Shown: in pieces, positions 53,361 to 61,062 of the stretch
Position numbering within the stretch: position 1 is the first letter of the stretch
Layout: the number at the start of each line of letters is the position of its first letter
DNA from: JAEMQF01 sp963850525
GTDB lineage: Bacteria; Pseudomonadota; Gammaproteobacteria; Burkholderiales; Burkholderiaceae_C
Length of the DNA stretch: 64,000 nucleotides
Assembly (NCBI GenBank): GCA_963850525.1
Contig: CAWKLQ010000002.1
Location: forward strand, 54,897-118,896
Direction of reading: 5' to 3'
Position numbers and translations under genes: made by a program
The notes under the pieces: model-generated
Told to the model about the DNA's origin: nothing
Database searches by the model: none
What the model saw: only the letters and a program-made list of their open reading frames with translations

Positions 53361-53386
53361 GTCATCCCGGCGTTCGCCGGGATGAC
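53361..53386. repeat. Short palindromic REP-like repeat before dctQ
   Basis: GTCATCCCGGCG and CGCCGGGATGAC form a perfect 12-bp stem with a TT loop, ending 20 bp before the dctQ start. The same core recurs at 58459-58561, marking a dispersed palindrome family. Confidence 0.8.
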
Positions 53387-53406
53387 AAGAAGGACGAGGA
53401 GACTGC

Positions 53407-53883
53407 ATGAGACTGCTGGAGTCGCTGGCGAAGCTTTGCGCCGTTGTCGCTGGCGTGTTGCTCACGACGATCACGCTCATGACGTGCGTCAGCGTGATCG
53501 GGCGCAATACGACCGGCTGGACCTTGGTGGGCGACTTCGAGCTCACCGGCTCGGCGGCAGGTGCCGCGATCGCGCTGTTCCTGCCGTGGTGCCAGCTCCA
53601 GCGCGGCAACATCATCGTCGACTTCTTTACGGTTCGCGCCAGCGCGGTCATCCAATCCCGGCTCGACCGGCTCGGCGCATTCCTGCTCGGCTGCGTCATG
53701 GCGCTGATGTGCTGGCGCACTGTGATCGGTGGGCTCAGCGCGTGGAGCAGCCATTCGGGGTCGATGATGCTCGGCTTTCCGGAGTGGATCGTCTACACAT
53801 TGATGGTGCCGCCGCTTGCGCTGTGCGCGGCGATCGGCTTGAATCAGGCGCTGCGCGGTTTCGGCGACGAGGCGCGCGCATGA
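53407..53883 (+). CDS. TRAP transporter small permease (DctQ type)
   Basis: A 158-residue membrane protein with four predicted segments. LLTTITLMTCVSVIGRNTTG, the FELTGSAAGAAIALFLPWCQ core and RGNIIVDFFTVR are typical of DctQ. It pairs with the DctM permease, whose ATG overlaps its stop. No DctP binding-protein gene is in the window. Expected substrates of TRAP carriers are organic acids or zwitterions; here perhaps the substrate of the adjoining oxygenase/hydantoinase genes. Confidence 0.9.
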   Translation: MRLLESLAKLCAVVAGVLLTTITLMTCVSVIGRNTTGWTLVGDFELTGSAAGAAIALFLPWCQLQRGNIIVDFFTVRASAVIQSRLDRLGAFLLGCVMALMCWRTVIGGLSAWSSHSGSMMLGFPEWIVYTLMVPPLALCAAIGLNQALRGFGDEARA

Positions 53884-55196
53884 CGCCCGTCACCTTGGCG
53901 CTGCTGATCTTCGGCGTGATGCTCGTGCTGATGGCGCTGCGCACGCCCATCGCGGTGGCGATGTTCATCGCCGGCTCGGTGGGCTATTTACTGCAGGGCG
54001 GCTGGCACCCGTATTCGAGTTTTCTCAACAGTCAGGCATTCGCGCGTTTCGCGAGCTACGACTTGAGCGTGATCCCGCTGTTCATCCTGATGGGCAACTT
54101 CGCCTCGCAGGGCGGCATCTCGAAGGCGCTGTTCGCGTTTGCCGCCGTCGTGATGGGGCGCTTCCGCGGCGGCCTGGCGATGGCCGCGGTGCTCGCCTGC
54201 GCGGCGTTCGGCGCGATTTGCGGCTCGTCGGTTGCGACCGCCGCGACGATCACGTCGGTCGCGCTGCCCGAAATGCGCAAGCACGGCTATTCGGGGCGCC
54301 TGGCGACGGGAACGCTCGCCGCGGGAGGCACGCTCGGCATCCTGATTCCGCCCTCAGTCCCGCTCGTCATCTACGCGATCCTCGCCGAGCAGAACATCGC
54401 CAAGCTTTTTGCCGCGGCGATGGTGCCCGGTGTGATCGCGATGCTCGGCTACATGATTGCGATCGCGATCTACGTGCGCCTGGTGCCGGGCCACGCGCCC
54501 GAACACGACGAGGCGCCGCGCATCACGCTGAAAGCGCTGACGGGAATCGTGCCCATCGCCGTCATCTTCCTCGTCGTCTTCATCGGCATCTACAGCGGCA
54601 AGTTCACGCCCACCGAAGGCGCTGCGGTCGGCGCTGCGTCGACCTTTTTCGCCGCGCTGCTGCGCCGCGAAATCACCTGGAAGGGCTTCAAGCTCTGCTT
54701 CTACGCGACGGCGCAAGCCTCCGCCATGATCTTCATGATTTTTCTGGGTGCCGACATCATGAACGCCGCGCTCGCGCTGACCCAGGTGCCTGCACAACTC
54801 GCCAGGGAAGTGCTGTCGTGGGGCATGGCGCCGGTGGCCATCGTCGCCGCGATCATGTTGCTCTACGTCGTGCTCGGCTCGGTGATGGACGAGCTGTCGA
54901 TGATCCTGCTCACCGTGCCAATCTTCTTCCCGATGGTCATCGGCCTGGACTTCGGCATGCCCAAGGAAAGTGTCGCGATCTGGTTCGGCATCATGGTGCT
55001 GATGACGGTGGGTTTCGGCATGCTCGCGCCACCGGTAGGGCTGAACGTCTACGTCGTGAATTCGATGGCTAAAGACGTGCCCATCGCCGAGAGTTACCGC
55101 GGCGTGCTGCCGTTTCTCGTGAGCGATACGCTGCGCACGCTGCTGCTGCTGTTCTTTCCGGCAATTTCGTTGTGGTTGGTGAGGTACGTCGGTTAA
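53880..55196 (+). CDS. TRAP transporter large permease (DctM type)
   Basis: A 438-residue membrane protein with about 12 segments. Family motifs are VIPLFILMGNFASQGGISKA, GAICGSSVATAATI, GGTLGILIPPSVPLVIYA and TEGAAVGAASTFFAALLRRE. It forms the ion-driven transport unit with DctQ (ATGA overlap). The TAA stop (55194-55196) is inside the terminal repeat of the REP transposase element that follows, so that element sits exactly at the end of the gene. Confidence 0.93.
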   Translation: MTPVTLALLIFGVMLVLMALRTPIAVAMFIAGSVGYLLQGGWHPYSSFLNSQAFARFASYDLSVIPLFILMGNFASQGGISKALFAFAAVVMGRFRGGLAMAAVLACAAFGAICGSSVATAATITSVALPEMRKHGYSGRLATGTLAAGGTLGILIPPSVPLVIYAILAEQNIAKLFAAAMVPGVIAMLGYMIAIAIYVRLVPGHAPEHDEAPRITLKALTGIVPIAVIFLVVFIGIYSGKFTPTEGAAVGAASTFFAALLRREITWKGFKLCFYATAQASAMIFMIFLGADIMNAALALTQVPAQLAREVLSWGMAPVAIVAAIMLLYVVLGSVMDELSMILLTVPIFFPMVIGLDFGMPKESVAIWFGIMVLMTVGFGMLAPPVGLNVYVVNSMAKDVPIAESYRGVLPFLVSDTLRTLLLLFFPAISLWLVRYVG

Positions 55197-56035
55197 AGGG
55201 GCCAGGCTCGCTTTTTCGCCGAAAAGGGCCAGGCTCGCTTTTCCAGCCGCAGGCGCGTAGCATGTCTTCATGCCTCGCCGCCCGCGCATTCAGCTCGATG
55301 GGGTGCCGCTGCACGTCGTGCAGCGCGGCCACAACCGCGAGCCTTGCTTCTTCGGCGAGAAGGACTATCAGGCTTACCTGCATTGGCTGGGCGAGGCGCT
55401 GGCGGCCAATCAGTGCGCGTTGCACGCCTATGTGTTGATGACCAACCACGTGCACCTGCTGCTCACGCCCACCAAAGCCGAGCGGGTGCCGCATCTGGTC
55501 ATCGCTCTGGGCCGGCACTACGTGCAGTACATCAACCGGACCTACAAGCGCACCGGCACCTTGTGGGACAGCCGCTACAAGTCCTCGCTGGTTCACGCCG
55601 ACGCCTATCTGTTCGCCTGCATGCGCTACATCGAACTCAACCCGGTGCGCGCCGCCATGGTGGAAGACCCCGCCCACTACCGCTGGAGCAGCTACCGCGC
55701 CAATGCACTGGGCCAGACCGATGGCCGAGTCGTGCCGCACCCGCTCTACCTCGAGCTCGGCGCGGGCCACAAATCCCGGCAGGCGGCCTATCGTGCGCTG
55801 TTCCTCAGCGAACTGGACGCACCCGCCATCGACGACATCCGGCTGGCGCTCAACCAGAGCCAGCCGTTGGGCCATTCGCGCTTTCTGGCGAAGGTTGAAA
55901 AAGTGGCCGGCGAGCGGCGCGAACCGCGCCCGCGCGGGCGCCCACGTACACGTAACACGGAGCTTGATGCCCCGGCCGGGCAAGGAAGGCTCGATGTCTA
56001 GGAAATTCGTAGGAAATTCGAGCCTGGCCCCTTAA
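55193..56035 (+). mobile_element. REP-associated transposase unit with flanking inverted repeats
   Basis: The left end TTAAAGGGGCCAGGCTCG (55193-55210) is inverted at the right end CGAGCCTGGCCCCTTAA (56019-56035). A second copy of the left motif, GGGCCAGGCTCGCTTTT, lies at about 55227-55243, giving a REP doublet. An 11-bp direct repeat TAGGAAATTCG occurs twice at 55999-56020. The transposase gene is between them. The unit fills the gap between dctM and the GNAT gene. Confidence 0.85.
55270..56001 (+). CDS. REP-associated tyrosine transposase (RAYT, HUH/Y1 family)
   Basis: A 243-residue single-strand transposase related to IS200 TnpA. The HUH motif is MTNHVHLLL (His60 and His62). The catalytic Tyr is Y84 or Y87 in GRHYVQYINRTYKRTG, and TGTLWDSRYKSSLV with MRYIELNPVRAAMV are family signatures. 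RAYTs mobilise or maintain REP hairpins. It appears intact. The flanking GGGGCCAGGCTCG repeats are its probable substrate; the different REP at 5160-5243 may belong to another family. Confidence 0.93.
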   Translation: MPRRPRIQLDGVPLHVVQRGHNREPCFFGEKDYQAYLHWLGEALAANQCALHAYVLMTNHVHLLLTPTKAERVPHLVIALGRHYVQYINRTYKRTGTLWDSRYKSSLVHADAYLFACMRYIELNPVRAAMVEDPAHYRWSSYRANALGQTDGRVVPHPLYLELGAGHKSRQAAYRALFLSELDAPAIDDIRLALNQSQPLGHSRFLAKVEKVAGERREPRPRGRPRTRNTELDAPAGQGRLDV

Positions 56036-56049
56036 AGGAGGTTTGATTG

Positions 56050-56901
56050 ATGCAGCAGGACGCCTTCACGATCCGCGCCATGAGCCGGCCCGAGCTTGGG
56101 CTGGCTCTGGACTGGGCCGCGGCCGAAGGCTGGAACCCTGGCGTGCACGACGCAGAGTGTTTTTACGCTGCCGATCCGCAGGGCTTCCTGATCGGCTTGC
56201 TGGGCGAGCAGCCGGTGGCGGTGATTTCCGTCGTGAAGTACGGCAGCGCCTTTGGCTTTCTCGGCCTGTACATCGTTAAGCCGGAGTTTCGCGGCAAGGG
56301 CCATGGCTTGCGGCTGTGGAATGCCGGCATGCAGCGCCTGGCCGGGCGCTGCGTCGGCCTCGACGGCGTTGTGGCGCAGCAGGCGAATTACCAGCGCTCT
56401 GGTTTCGAGCTGGCCTACCGCAACATTCGCTACCAGGGCGAGGCGAGTGGCGTCAGCACGCCGGATGCTGCTGTCGTGCCCCTCGCATCGGTGTCGCTCA
56501 AAGCTTTGTGCGCCTATGACGAAGCGGTGTTCGCTGCGCCGCGCGTCGCCTTTCTCCAAGCCTGGGTCGAACAAGGCGACGCCTGCGCGCTGGGGGTGCT
56601 GCGCGACGGCGGACTGGTCGGCTACGGCGTGCTTCGCCGCTGCCGCGTGGGCAGCAAGATCGGGCCCTTGTTTGCTGATGACGCTGACACGGCCGAGCGC
56701 CTTTTCAATGCGCTGAGCGCCCACGCGACGCCGCACTCGCCCCTGTTCATCGACGTCCCCGAGAAGAATACGGCTGCGCTCGCGCTAGTGCGGCGCCACG
56801 GCATGGCCGCCGCGTTTGAAACCGCGCGCATGTATGCCGGTGCTTGCCCGCCGCAACCCATCGAGCGCGTGTTTGGCCTGACGAGTTTCGAGCTCGGGTG
56901 A
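56050..56901 (+). CDS. Two-domain GNAT-type N-acetyltransferase
   Basis: A 283-residue protein. The acetyl-CoA-binding motif VKPEFRGKGHGLRLWNAGMQ is near residue 80; the N-terminal domain starts TIRAMSRPELGLALDWAAAE. The C-terminal half (ALGVLRDGGLVGYGVLRRCR, RVGSKIGPLFADD) matches the second GNAT-like domain found in such tandem proteins. A strong AAGGAGG lies nine bases before the ATG at 56050, directly after the REP element. Substrate is unknown. Confidence 0.87.
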   Translation: MQQDAFTIRAMSRPELGLALDWAAAEGWNPGVHDAECFYAADPQGFLIGLLGEQPVAVISVVKYGSAFGFLGLYIVKPEFRGKGHGLRLWNAGMQRLAGRCVGLDGVVAQQANYQRSGFELAYRNIRYQGEASGVSTPDAAVVPLASVSLKALCAYDEAVFAAPRVAFLQAWVEQGDACALGVLRDGGLVGYGVLRRCRVGSKIGPLFADDADTAERLFNALSAHATPHSPLFIDVPEKNTAALALVRRHGMAAAFETARMYAGACPPQPIERVFGLTSFELG

Positions 56902-56954
56902 AGACGAGCCAAGCGACATAATTTTCGATTCCATTCCAAGAGGACCAATCCCAA

Positions 56955-58424
56955 GTGGCTGCATTTGATCTCGTGATTCGCAACGGCACCGTGGCGACGG
57001 ACGTCGAGACGATGCATTGCGACATCGGCATCATCGGCGAAAAAATCGTCGCGCTCGAAAAAGGCCTTCCCTCAGGCGCACGCGACATCGACGCCGCGGG
57101 CCGCTACGTGCTTCCGGGCGGCATCGACAGCCATTGCCACATCGAGCAGGTCTCGGGCATGGGCATCATGTCGGCCGACGACTTCTACAGCGGTACCGTC
57201 TCCGCGGCGTTCGGCGGCACCACCACCATCATCCCGTTCGCGGCGCAGCACCGCGGCACGTCGGTCACGACCACCGTCGCCGACTACCATGAGCGCGCGC
57301 GCAGCAAGGCCGTCATCGACTACGGCTTTCACCTCATCATCGGCGAGCCGACCGACAAGGTCTTGAAAGAGGAACTTCCCGCGGCCATCAAGGGCGGGAT
57401 CACGTCGTTCAAGGTCTACATGACTTATCCGAGCTGGCGGCTTTCGGACTATCAGCTGCTCGACGTCCTGAGCGTTGCGGACCGCGAAGGCGCGCTCCTG
57501 ATGGTGCACGCCGAGAACGACGACATGATCCGCTGGATCGCGACACGCCTCATCGAGCGCGGCCACGGCGCGCCGAAGTTCCACGGCGTCGCGCATGACG
57601 CACTCGCCGAGGCCGAGGCGACGAACCGCATCATCATGTTGTCGCGCTTGCTGGGCGCGCCGGTGCTGATCGTGCACGTCTCGACACCCGACGCGACGAA
57701 TACGATTCGCGCCGCGCAGACGCTGGGGGCGAGGGTCTTTGCCGAGACCTGCCCGCACTATCTGGTGCTCACAGCTAACGACATGGACCGCCCCGGCGTC
57801 GAGGGCGCGAAGTGGTGCTGCAGCCCGCCGCTGCGCGACAAGGCGGCGCAGGAGGCGATCTGGGCGGGCCTAACGAATGGCACGTTCCAGGTGTTTTCAT
57901 CGGACCACGCGCCGTACCGGTTCGACACCACGGGCAAGATCCCGCGCGGCGACCAGACCACGTTCAAGGAGATGGCGAACGGACTGCCCGGAATCGAGAT
58001 GCGCCTGCCGATTCTCTTCTCCGAAGGCGTGCTGAAGGGGCGCCTGAGCATCAACCAGTTCGTCGCGCTGGGCGCGACCAACCACGCGCGCATGTACGGC
58101 CTGTACCCGCGCAAGGGCACGATTGCCGTCGGGTCGGACGCCGACATCGCGATCTGGAATCCGCACATCGAAAAGCGCATCGACCACTCGATGCTGCACG
58201 ACGCGGCCGGCTACACGCCCTACGAAGGGCATGTGTACAAAGGCTGGCCGGAGATCGTGATGAGCCGCGGCCGCATCGTCGTCGAGAACGGCGAACTGAA
58301 AGTCGCGCGCGGGTCGGGTCAATACATCGCGCGCGGCCAGCCCGGGCCGCTCGCTGCCGCAGCGGCAGGCCACATCGACGGACCGGCGCGCAAGCTCAGA
58401 AACCTCGTGAACAAACGCGAGTAG
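56955..58424 (+). CDS. Dihydropyrimidinase / D-hydantoinase
   Basis: A 489-residue cyclic amidohydrolase. Metal ligands are His60 and His62 in GGIDSHCHIEQ, the carboxylated Lys153 in TSFKVYMTYP, His185 in MVHAEND and a further His in LIVHVSTPDA. VFSSDHAPYRF and NHARMYGLYPRKGTIAVGSD are family motifs. It opens hydantoin or dihydropyrimidine rings to N-carbamoyl amino acids. GTG start with an upstream AGAGGA. The carbamoylase gene follows, so the pair should give a complete hydantoin-to-amino-acid route. Confidence 0.93.
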   Translation: MAAFDLVIRNGTVATDVETMHCDIGIIGEKIVALEKGLPSGARDIDAAGRYVLPGGIDSHCHIEQVSGMGIMSADDFYSGTVSAAFGGTTTIIPFAAQHRGTSVTTTVADYHERARSKAVIDYGFHLIIGEPTDKVLKEELPAAIKGGITSFKVYMTYPSWRLSDYQLLDVLSVADREGALLMVHAENDDMIRWIATRLIERGHGAPKFHGVAHDALAEAEATNRIIMLSRLLGAPVLIVHVSTPDATNTIRAAQTLGARVFAETCPHYLVLTANDMDRPGVEGAKWCCSPPLRDKAAQEAIWAGLTNGTFQVFSSDHAPYRFDTTGKIPRGDQTTFKEMANGLPGIEMRLPILFSEGVLKGRLSINQFVALGATNHARMYGLYPRKGTIAVGSDADIAIWNPHIEKRIDHSMLHDAAGYTPYEGHVYKGWPEIVMSRGRIVVENGELKVARGSGQYIARGQPGPLAAAAAGHIDGPARKLRNLVNKRE

Positions 58425-58458
58425 CGACGACAAAGCTCAGCATGCAACCACAACATCT

Positions 58459-58561
58459 CGTCATCCCGGCGCACGCCGGGATCCACTGCGTGAACATGGC
58501 GAACCACGTCCCGAATGCGCCGCTCTCCAACGAGTGGATACCGGCTTTCGCCGGTATGACG
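58459..58561. repeat. Paired inverted REP-like palindromes
   Basis: Two small palindromes, ATCCCGGCG-CA-CGCCGGGAT (58463-58482) and ATACCGGC-N4-GCCGGTAT (58538-58557), are themselves in inverted orientation: the 29-nt arms 58459-58487 and 58533-58561 match with a few changes, flanking about 45 bp. They occupy the 183-bp gap between the hydantoinase and carbamoylase genes and share the core of the repeat at 53361. Confidence 0.8.
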
Positions 58562-58607
58562 ACGGGAGGGCTGAACCTCGTCACAAATCAGGTGAGTAAA
58601 TAACACC

Positions 58608-59546
58608 ATGGCCAGACACCTCAGAATCGCCTCCGCCCAGCTCGGGCCACTGCACCGTGCCGACAGCCGCGCCAGCGCGACCACGCGCCTCCTCAAGCTG
58701 CTGCATGACGCGCATGCCATGGGCGCGAAGTTCGTCGTGTTCCCGGAACTCGCCTTCACGACTTTCTTTCCTCGGTGGTGGATCGAGGATCAAGCCGAAG
58801 TCGACGCGCGCTACTTCGAGAAGACCATGCCTTCGGTGGCGACGCAGCCGTTGTTCGACGAGGCAAAGCGGCTCGGCATCGGCTTCTACATCGGCTACGC
58901 CGAACTGACGCCCGAGGGTCGCCACTTCAACACCTCGATCCTGGTCGGTGCCGACGGCGCGATCATCGGCAAGTACCGCAAGGTGCACCTGCCCGGCCAC
59001 GCCGAGCACAAGCCCCAGGCGGCGTTCCAGCACCTGGAGAAGAAGTACTTCGAAGTCGGCGATCAGGGATTTCGCGTCTGGAAGTATCTCGACACGATCA
59101 CCGGCATGCTGATCTGCAACGACCGGCGCTGGCCCGAGGCGTTCCGCGTGCTCGCGCTGCAAGGCGCCGAGATCGTCGCTCTGGGCTTCAACACGCCCAG
59201 CGAAAACCTGCACTATCCCGAGCCGCCGGCGCTGCGCGTGCACCACCACCTGATCATGGCGCAGGCGATGGCGTTCCAGAATGCCACCTGGCTCATCCAG
59301 ACCGCCAAGGCCGGCGCCGAAGATGGTTTTCGCATGTTCGGCCACTCGCTCATCGTCGCACCGAGCGGCGAGATCGCTGTGAAGAGCCAGAGCGAAGAAG
59401 ACGAAGTGATCTGCTTCAACTGCGACATCGACCTCGCCGCCAACTTGAAGAAGACCATGTTCAATTTCGCCGCGCACCGGCGCCCGGAGCACTACAAGCT
59501 CATCACCGAGCGCATCGGCGCCGAAGTCACCCCGGCGAACGACTGA
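58608..59546 (+). CDS. N-carbamoyl-D-amino acid hydrolase
   Basis: A 312-residue nitrilase-superfamily enzyme. The catalytic triad is Glu47 (VVFPELAFTTFFPRWW), Lys125 (GKYRKVHLPGHAEHKP) and Cys170 (GMLICNDRRWPE). The length, the VHHHLIMAQAMAFQN segment and TMFNFAAHRRPEHY match D-carbamoylase closely. It converts N-carbamoyl-D-amino acids to D-amino acid, CO2 and ammonia after the hydantoinase step. Its TGA overlaps the ATG of the flavin-reductase pseudogene. A fragment of this gene recurs at 63186-63270. Confidence 0.93.
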   Translation: MARHLRIASAQLGPLHRADSRASATTRLLKLLHDAHAMGAKFVVFPELAFTTFFPRWWIEDQAEVDARYFEKTMPSVATQPLFDEAKRLGIGFYIGYAELTPEGRHFNTSILVGADGAIIGKYRKVHLPGHAEHKPQAAFQHLEKKYFEVGDQGFRVWKYLDTITGMLICNDRRWPEAFRVLALQGAEIVALGFNTPSENLHYPEPPALRVHHHLIMAQAMAFQNATWLIQTAKAGAEDGFRMFGHSLIVAPSGEIAVKSQSEEDEVICFNCDIDLAANLKKTMFNFAAHRRPEHYKLITERIGAEVTPAND

Positions 59547-60150
59547 TGGACCTCGAGCTCGCGGCGCTGCCCGCTGCTCTGCGCTACAAGCTGCTCATCG
59601 GCCTCGTGATCCCGCGGCCGATCGCCTGGGTCTCGCGACCTGGAGCGAAAGCGGCGTGGCGAATTGCGCGCCGTTCTCGTTCTTCAACGTGATTTCCGAG
59701 GAGCCGCCGCTCTGCATCCTCAGCTTCAACCGCCGCTCCGACGGCGCGATCAAGCACACCCTGGCGAACATCCGCCGCACCGGCGAATTCGTCGTCAACC
59801 TCGCCGACGAGAGCTGCGCGAACGCGATGCACGCGTCGAGCGCGGAGTTGCCGGAAAGCGAAAGCGAATTTGCGGCATCCGGCCTGACGCCTGTGCCCGC
59901 GGCCATGGTGCAGCACCCGCGAATCGGCGAGGCCGCTGCGTCGCTCGAGTGCCGCGTCGAGCGCCGCATCGAGTTCGGCCCGGAGCGTGAAATGGTGATC
60001 GGCGAGATCCTGCTGGTGCATGCACGCGACGGGCTGGTCGATCCTGTGACGAAGCGGATTTCGGAAAGCTATCTGCCGATTGGCCGGCTGTACGCCAGCC
60101 GCTACTGCACGACGCGTCAGCGTTTTGACTTGCCGGGCGAAATTCCTTAA
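59546..60150 (+). pseudogene. Flavin reductase-like gene, frameshifted copy 1
   Basis: The start matches the intact copy at 61756 (MDLELAALPA, then YKLLIGLVIPRPIAWVS). Two extra bases at about 59634-59637 (TCTCGCGACC here, TCTCGACC there) shift the frame. The rest is still nearly identical to the intact copy (FFNVISEEPPLCILSFNRRS and so on) and reads on from an internal ATG at 59656 to 60150. The intact product is a DIM6/NTAB-type FMN-binding split barrel that supplies reduced flavin to an oxygenase. The location after the carbamoylase gene suggests this was the ancestral position. Confidence 0.88.
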
Positions 60151-60175
60151 CCAGTTCGCGTTCAGTTAAGTAGGA

Positions 60176-60190
60176 ATGGCCGTCAGCCAT
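60176..60190. other. Short hairpin downstream of flavin reductase copy 1
   Basis: ATGGC-N5-GCCAT, within the context TAGGAATGGC and GCCATCGAC, also occurs after copy 2 at 62385-62399 with a different 5-nt loop (CGTCA here, GATCG there). It marks the right end of the duplicated segment. It may be part of the mRNA end or a recombination site. Confidence 0.4.
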
Positions 60191-60228
60191 CGACCCATAG
60201 CCGACTTTTCTGTTGTAGTTGCCTTGGA

Positions 60229-60549
60229 TCACGACGCAAACATGGCCTGCAAAGTCTGCAGCGTCGCGGCCAGTGTGGCTGGACGGAGGGCACCCAATCG
60301 CTTGACCAATCGCGCACGGTCAAGCGTTCGTACCTGGTCCAGCACGATCAGGCCTTGCTTGCCCTGAAACGTGAGTGCAATGCGAAAGCGCGCGGGCCGC
60401 GAGCCCGTGGTCATCGGCGCCACGATGACGGTGCGCAAGTGCGCGTTCATCTCGTCGGGCGAGATCACGACGCAGGGTCGGGTCTTCTGGATTTCACTGC
60501 CCACTGTCGGGTCGAGCTGGGCCAACCAGATGTCGCCTGTCTTCATCAC
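60229..60549 (-). CDS. mazF: MazF/PemK-type endoribonuclease toxin
   Basis: A 106-residue toxin with the MazF pattern: GDIWLAQLDPTVGSEIQKTR near the N-terminus, RPCVVISPDEMN and TVIVAPMTTGSRPARFRIAL, then LIVLDQVRTLDRARLVKRLG. MazF toxins cut mRNA at short motifs. The start overlaps the antitoxin stop (ATGA), typical of such modules. It is the first of four toxin-antitoxin pairs in this island. Confidence 0.92.
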   Translation of the reverse strand: MMKTGDIWLAQLDPTVGSEIQKTRPCVVISPDEMNAHLRTVIVAPMTTGSRPARFRIALTFQGKQGLIVLDQVRTLDRARLVKRLGALRPATLAATLQTLQAMFAS

Positions 60550-60794
60550 CAGACCAACTCGTCATCGCCCTCGTTGGCGACTTCCGGCCAGACCAGCGCG
60601 TCGCCACCCTGCTTTGCCAGACGTTGCGCGTCATCGGCCCAGCCTTCACGCGGGTTGCGGCGGACGGCGCGAATCTCGATCACACCGTCACGCACCTGCA
60701 GGTCAGCCGTTCCAGCCAAGCCCAACTGGGCCAGGACAGGCTTCGGAATCAGCACTCCGTGCGAGTTCCCCATCTTGCGGATCGCCACCTCCAT
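60546..60794 (-). CDS. mazE: MazE/AbrB-type antitoxin
   Basis: An 82-residue antitoxin with an N-terminal SpoVT/AbrB DNA-binding fold: VAIRKMGNSHGVLIPKPVL and ADLQVRDGVIEIRAVRRNPR. The acidic C-terminal tail (VANEGDDELVW) is expected to bind the toxin. The ATG at 60794 has GGGAGC upstream; ten further upstream codons are open but unlikely. It should bind MazF and repress its own promoter. Confidence 0.9.
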   Translation of the reverse strand: MEVAIRKMGNSHGVLIPKPVLAQLGLAGTADLQVRDGVIEIRAVRRNPREGWADDAQRLAKQGGDALVWPEVANEGDDELVW

Positions 60795-60976
60795 GAGCTG
60801 CTCCCGTTGGCGCGGTGTAAGCACAATGGTAGCACGGCATTAACCTGAGCCTTCCGGTGCGCATGGCCCTGCTGCGGCTGGCCAACGCCAAGACCTTCAG
60901 CACAGTCCGAATGACAAGTTGCGGGCGTCGAATTCAGCGGCATGGAGGGCGGCCCTCGACCCACTCCGGTCTCCGT

Positions 60977-61040
60977 GGCGCTGCCCGTGTTCGAGCGCTA
61001 CAAGCTGCTCATCGGCCTCGCGGCGTATTGCAATTGAGTA
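60977..61040 (+). pseudogene. Flavin-reductase scar with internal deletion
   Basis: 60977-61020 matches the 5' part of both flavin-reductase copies (GGCGCTGCCC, then CGCTACAAGCTGCTCATCGG). It jumps directly to CGTATTGCAATTGAGTA (61024-61040), which matches the 3' end of copy 2 (62366-62381) with one inserted base. About 550 bp between the two parts are missing. It separates the first and second toxin-antitoxin modules. Confidence 0.75.
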
Positions 61041-61056
61041 ACTCAGACGTTACCAT
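61028..61056 (+). promoter_or_regulatory. Putative promoter of the second toxin-antitoxin module
   Basis: TTGCAA (61028-61033) and TACCAT (61051-61056) are spaced by 17 bp, with a TGAGT-A-ACTCA palindrome (61035-61045) between them that could be an autoregulatory operator. The -10 lies only about 6 bp before the ATG, so a leaderless or very short leader transcript is implied if correct. The -35 lies inside the flavin-reductase scar. Confidence 0.4.
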
Positions 61057-61062
61057 ACGCCC

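Noticed and set aside
58608..59546. Carbamoylase as a general nitrilase
   Set aside because: The full-length match in catalytic motifs and the adjacent hydantoinase favour D-carbamoylase.
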